From contig NZ_JAXMOR010000007.1 in assembly GCF_034669705.1 (NCBI RefSeq), positions 1 to 64,000 of the forward strand: DNA of 64,000 nucleotides. Reading direction: 5' to 3'. Source of the stretch: Marinovum sp034669705. Its GTDB lineage: Bacteria; Pseudomonadota; Alphaproteobacteria; Rhodobacterales; Rhodobacteraceae. Positions 60,367-64,000 of the stretch are shown here, piece after piece. Each line of letters begins with the position of its first letter. The stretch's first letter is position 1. Position numbers and translations under genes: made by a program. A model generated the notes under the pieces. The model searched no databases. It had not been told where the DNA came from and saw only the letters and a program-made list of their open reading frames with translations.

Positions 60367-61349
60367 CCTGACCGTTCGACAATCTCTTTCGCTACAGCAC
60401 CGAAGGTTTCTCTAGAATCCTTTACTTTTGAAAAATGAGCTCCACGAACGCCATCTTGCGCTTTAAGTTTGAACACTGGAGCTCGCGCTGATTGTGATAG
60501 CGGGATCAAACTATGCAAATTTGGAACTGCACCAAGATCGAAACTCTTGTTTGGTGCAGCTAATGGAGCGGTTTCTGAAAGCTCGCGAGACACGACACCC
60601 TCAAATTGGCGCATTATCCGCTCGTAGGCGTTAACTGCTCTCTTGGTTCCTTTAGAGTCAGCTTTAGCAATATACTGCTGCGAAACGTATCCGACGAACT
60701 TAAGCTCCCGCGTCAGTTCAGTGTCTACTTCCTCAGGATCGTCTACATTCAACACACCAACATCCCATTGCTTTTTCCATTTGGACATCCATGTGGAAAT
60801 ATTTTCTATTGCCTTGACGCTGAAAATATCAATCGACATTGGGGCAATAAAATAGTCACTCCCCAAGAGTACAGCTCGATTTATGGAGCCCAGCGATGGG
60901 CCGACGTCAAAAAATACAAAATCATAACCATCGCAACGTTTCATTAACTCTGCGAAAAGAAGAGTTGTCCTCATACCTCGAGAGTCCCCCCCAATTGCGG
61001 ACCCCCAGTCCTTCGCAAGTAAGTCCTCAGTGAGAGCGAGTCGCGGATCTCCGGGCAGAACGTCCACATCAAAGCGTGGACTCGGAGAAACGCTGAGCTC
61101 TCGACTATACCCTTTCCCAAGTGACAGTGGTCGTATAACATTGTAGAGAGTGAAGGATGATGTCTCTTCATAAAAATATGAGAGCTTTTTGTCGTCAAAC
61201 ATGTATTGAGTTGCGTTGCACTGAGGGTCTGCATCAATAACTAGAACATTGGCCTCATATTCGTCGGCGACATATGCAGCGATATTGCAAAGCAAGGTCG
61301 TCTTTCCGACGCCGCCTTTGTTATTAAAGAATGTAATTGACTTAGCCAC
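60354..61349 (-). CDS. ParA/MinD-like ATPase partnered with SIR2
   Basis: A 331-residue deviant-Walker ATPase: KGGVGKTT (11-18), VIDADPQ with Asp39 and Asp41, and FVFFDVGPSLG (Walker B Asp148). It belongs to the ParA/Soj family, but no ParB and no parS are near, and the partner is a SIR2-fold gene. The C-terminal half (about 230-331) has no familiar DNA- or membrane-binding domain. I chose the GTG at 61349, which has AGGAGG six bases upstream; the ATG at 61364 lies inside that site. It may sense infection and switch the SIR2 protein. Confidence 0.82.
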   Translation of the reverse strand: MAKSITFFNNKGGVGKTTLLCNIAAYVADEYEANVLVIDADPQCNATQYMFDDKKLSYFYEETSSFTLYNVIRPLSLGKGYSRELSVSPSPRFDVDVLPGDPRLALTEDLLAKDWGSAIGGDSRGMRTTLLFAELMKRCDGYDFVFFDVGPSLGSINRAVLLGSDYFIAPMSIDIFSVKAIENISTWMSKWKKQWDVGVLNVDDPEEVDTELTRELKFVGYVSQQYIAKADSKGTKRAVNAYERIMRQFEGVVSRELSETAPLAAPNKSFDLGAVPNLHSLIPLSQSARAPVFKLKAQDGVRGAHFSKVKDSRETFGAVAKEIVERSGWRE

Positions 61350-61490
61350 GGGTAGCCTCCTCATGCGTTCGCATCGGTTTTTCAGATATTTTCCGTTGGC
61401 GCAAGCTTTCGATCGCATTTACAGTCCGGAGCTTCTGGCTCGGGCTCGGACTGCGATCGACATGTTGTGCTACCGAAGGGCTGCATCCTA

Positions 61491-62322
61491 GGGTCAGGAT
61501 GCATTGATTTTCAGTGCGCTGCGTGATTCACGGCTCGAAAAACGGAGCGGTGACATGAGCGACCTTTACTGGCTGACTGACGAGCAGATGGCCAAGCTGT
61601 CCCCTTTCTTTCCGAAGTCCCACGGTAAACCTCGCGTTGACGACAAGCGTGTGTTGAGCGGAATTATCTTCATAAACCGTAATGGCTTACGCTGGCGAGA
61701 CGCCCCGGAAGCCTACGGGCCGCACAAGACGCTCTACAGTCGGTGGAAGCGTTGGAGCGAGAAAGGCATTTTCGCGCGGATGATGGTCGGCCTGGCTGCC
61801 GAACACGGCGAGGAAAAGACCGTGATGATCGACGCGACCTATCTGAAGGCACACCGCACCGCGACCAGCATGGCCGCGAAAAAGGGGGGCGTGGTCGCCT
61901 GATCGGTCGCACCAAGGGCGGCATGAACACCAAACTGCATGCCATCTGTGACAGCCAAGGACGTCCTCTCAACCTGTTCGTTACCGCTGGGCAGGTCAGC
62001 GATTACATCGGCGCACGGGCGCTTTGCAGCAGCCTGCCCAAGGTCGGCTGGCTACTCGGAGATCGCGGATACGATGCCGACTGGTTCCGAGACGCCTTGA
62101 AAGACAAGGGGATACGCGCTTGCATCCCCGGCAGAAAACAGCGCAAGACGCCGGTCAAATACGACAAGCGCCGATACAAACGGCGGAACCGTATCGAGAT
62201 CATGTTCGGCAGGCTCAAGGACTGGAGGCGCGTGGCGACACGCTATGACCGCTGCCCCAAGGTCTTCCTCTCAGCCATCGCCCTCGCAGCACTCGTCATC
62301 TATTGGTTATGAATCCTGACCC
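61491..62322 (+). mobile_element. IS5-family (IS427-like) insertion sequence
   Basis: An 832-base element with imperfect ends: GGGTCAGGATGCAT on the left and the complement of GGGTCAGGATTCAT on the right. TA flanks both sides (CTA left, TAG right), consistent with TA target duplication. It carries a two-frame transposase. No damage is visible, so it may be active. Confidence 0.88.
61555..62312 (+). CDS. IS427-type transposase, -1 frameshift OrfAB
   Basis: OrfA (61555-61902, 115 residues) and OrfB overlap. A -1 shift at the G-run after AAAAA near 61881-61893 (G-GGG-GGC in the zero frame) joins them, and the joined product reads through AAKKGG into RGRLIGRTKGG, as in relatives. DDE residues are the Asp in VMIDATYLKAHRT, the Asp in LLGDRGYDADWF and the Glu in NRIEIMFGRLKDW. 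Fused length is about 252 residues. Confidence 0.88.
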
Positions 62323-62324
62323 TA

Positions 62325-62504
62325 GATATAGAGCAGCTGGTGGACGCCGGGCGAATAAATTCTGGTGACCGGAAAACTAGTCCACGTTATATTCTGATTC
62401 TGTCCGACGACATTCCGGATGTCATTGAGATGACACGATTTTTTTTGAATCGATTCGACGGCGCGCCGATTGCTGATCCAATTCCGATCACAAGCCGCCG
62501 TTAG
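62325..62504 (+). pseudogene. 3' remnant of a gene at the IS right end
   Basis: An open frame enters from the IS boundary and reads DIEQLVDAGRINSGDRKTS, then YILILSDDIPDVIEMTRFFL, ending PIPITSRR at TAG 62502-62504. It looks like real protein, but it has no start. The matching frame on the left of the IS (to about 61490) is open but looks unlike coding sequence, so either the IS insertion came with a deletion or the gene was already broken. Family unknown. Confidence 0.45.
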
Positions 62505-62537
62505 ATTTGGCGGTCTTATTTCGCGAGGAACGCACCT

Positions 62538-64000
62538 ATGCCAACACTTGATTTCACAGGCACGACGGTTTTTTCACAGATCACAACCAACCAAGTCGCA
62601 TACACATCCACGGTGGTATCCACCCCGACGTCGTTTCAGTTTTTTGTCGAATCTGGCGCCGACAATGACGCGTACGTCGAAGTCACAGGCACCGGTTTCA
62701 CATATGACGGATCCGGCTTTCCCACCAGTGGAACCGTCACTGGCGTCACGATCGACAGCTTCAATCTCCGGGGCAATCAACCTTATGTTCCGGACATCTT
62801 CATTACCGGTCTCAACGCTGATCTGACCGATCTGGTCGTCACCGGCACACATGTGCAGCAGACCGATGCGTTCTGGTCAACGATACAGGCCGGCAACGAC
62901 ACGATCCTGACCAGCACCGAGGGCGGCTGGTTCTTTGGCGATTTCCTGGAAGTGTCCGGCACCGAGAACCTGACGGGCGGTGATGACACAATCACCGCTG
63001 CGCAGACTGGGTCAGGCATTGCCGCTTACACCCTTCTGGGCGATGCTGATCAGGTCTTCGTCGGCGCGCAACTGACCGGCGGAAATGATCAGATCGACAT
63101 CACCTCGCCGGGATCGCCGGTGTCCGCCGCAGGCGATGCGTGGCATCTAAACGGTGGCACGGTGATCGGCGGCGACGACACGATCACTGTGGCGGAGGGC
63201 GGTGCCGCAATAGACCTGTCGGGCGATCTGGTTTTCATGAGTGGGGCCTCGATCCTACAAGGCGGCGCAGACAGTCTGACCGGATCGAACACTGTTGGTG
63301 ACCTGATCTATGGCGAAGTGGCTGAGCAGTCTGAGGGCAGTGTAATCGGAGGCGGTGACGAGTTGCTCGGGCGTGGCGGCAACGACTCGCTGTTCGGTGA
63401 TGTCGATATTCTGTCAGGCGGCGATTTCGCCGGGGGCAACGACACGTTGCGCGGCGGGGAAGGCGATGACCAGCTTTTCGGCGATTTCCAGACCAACACC
63501 AGCACCGGAACCGTTTCGGGGGGCAACGATCAGCTGTTTGGTGACGCCGGCGACGATTTGCTGGTCGGCAACGGCGGCAACGATCTGCTGGATGGCGGTG
63601 CCGACTCCGATACGCTGGAGGGGGGCGATGGCGCCGACACGCTAGACGGCGGCGACGGCGCCGACACGCTGGACGGCGGCGCAGGCGACGACACAGTCCG
63701 GGGCGATGGCGGTGGCGATACCGTGCGGATCAGTTCGGGGTCCGACAGCATCGAAGGCGGGGCGTCGAACGATACCTATGACGCCTCGGGCAGCGGATCC
63801 CTGGACAACGAGGTGATCTCGGTCACGGTTGATCAATCCGGCAACGGCACCGTCACGAAGACGGGCGGCGGCGGAACCGACACCTTCTCCTCGATCGAGA
63901 CCTTCATTGCTGACGAAACCGCCGGGATCGATGTGATCACGGTGAGCGGAAATCTGACCGCGGGGCAGGTGACGGGCGTCAGCAATGGCGCCGTCGGCAG
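62538..64000 (+). CDS. RTX calcium-binding exported protein (partial)
   Basis: The gene runs off the window. The first 487 codons are open. It starts MPTLDFTGTTVFSQITT with a GAGGAA site upstream. The first 190 residues are beta-rich. From about 210 on it has glycine/aspartate-rich repeats of the hemolysin type (GGNDTLRGGEGDDQLFGD, GNGGNDLLDGGADSDTLEGG, DGGDGADTLDGG), which fold as calcium beta-rolls. Such proteins leave the cell by a type I ABC exporter recognising a C-terminal signal, which is not in this window. Confidence 0.9.
   Translation, partial: MPTLDFTGTTVFSQITTNQVAYTSTVVSTPTSFQFFVESGADNDAYVEVTGTGFTYDGSGFPTSGTVTGVTIDSFNLRGNQPYVPDIFITGLNADLTDLVVTGTHVQQTDAFWSTIQAGNDTILTSTEGGWFFGDFLEVSGTENLTGGDDTITAAQTGSGIAAYTLLGDADQVFVGAQLTGGNDQIDITSPGSPVSAAGDAWHLNGGTVIGGDDTITVAEGGAAIDLSGDLVFMSGASILQGGADSLTGSNTVGDLIYGEVAEQSEGSVIGGGDELLGRGGNDSLFGDVDILSGGDFAGGNDTLRGGEGDDQLFGDFQTNTSTGTVSGGNDQLFGDAGDDLLVGNGGNDLLDGGADSDTLEGGDGADTLDGGDGADTLDGGAGDDTVRGDGGGDTVRISSGSDSIEGGASNDTYDASGSGSLDNEVISVTVDQSGNGTVTKTGGGGTDTFSSIETFIADETAGIDVITVSGNLTAGQVTGVSNGAVG

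Noticed and set aside
60354..61349. Plasmid or phage partition system
   Set aside because: No ParB-like gene or repeated parS-like site is beside the ParA-type gene; its coupled partner is SIR2-like.

Overview
The window is high-GC alphaproteobacterial DNA that reads as Rhodobacterales (Roseobacter/Paracoccaceae type). Support comes from an alpha-type SspB, a circularly permuted two-piece tmRNA gene, an F1-ATPase zeta inhibitor (DUF1476), a methionine synthase split into separate polypeptides, a DctB/DctD pair and RTX/Hint-type exported proteins. No species can be named from the sequence alone.

Region 1 (1-29,390) is ordinary chromosome with mixed-strand operons: sspB; chrA with a rhodanese-ChrB fusion; the tmRNA gene ssrA (minus strand, tag ANDNKAPMAMAA), which is easily missed because it is not an ORF; a DMT transporter; a small cluster with a Hint protein, two DUF6916-like proteins (one with a Tat signal), a GNAT enzyme and a tail-collar (MdpB-like) protein; a CorC/HlyC membrane protein, xerD, an exported protein and a 49-codon membrane peptide, divergent from aroK-aroB; corrinoid-protein, DUF1638 and homocysteine-methyltransferase genes; a radical SAM gene; purC-purS-purQ; dctB-dctD, where DctD lacks the GAFTGA loop; pabB-pabC; arginase and ornithine cyclodeaminase with a divergent Lrp-type regulator; dsbB; yqaA; and tRNA-Leu(CAA).

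Region 2 (about 29,391-57,930) is an apparently intact lambda-like siphophage prophage next to tRNA-Leu. A leftward int/xis operon and a rightward early operon are separated by a repressor gene, with four related operators (TCTGA-N5-TCAGA type). The replication gene carries five internal iterons followed by an AT-rich stretch, a lambda-O-like origin. The late genes follow: terminase, gpW, portal, a protease-capsid fusion with a strong internal start, connectors, tail tube, a G/GT -1 frameshift, tape measure, minor tail and J-like proteins, an SGNH-hydrolase tail fibre, an endolysin, membrane proteins of a probable lysis cassette and a beta-helix tailspike. I could not find the right-hand att repeat.

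Region 3 (about 57,931-61,490) is visibly more A+T-rich accessory DNA: one unrecognised gene, then a translationally coupled two-gene operon of a ParA-like ATPase and a SIR2-fold protein. This is the best candidate in the window for an undescribed (probably anti-phage) system.

Region 4 (61,491-64,000) holds a complete IS5-family (IS427-like) insertion sequence with TA duplication, the 3' remnant of a gene it may have interrupted, and the start of an RTX calcium-binding protein that runs off the window.
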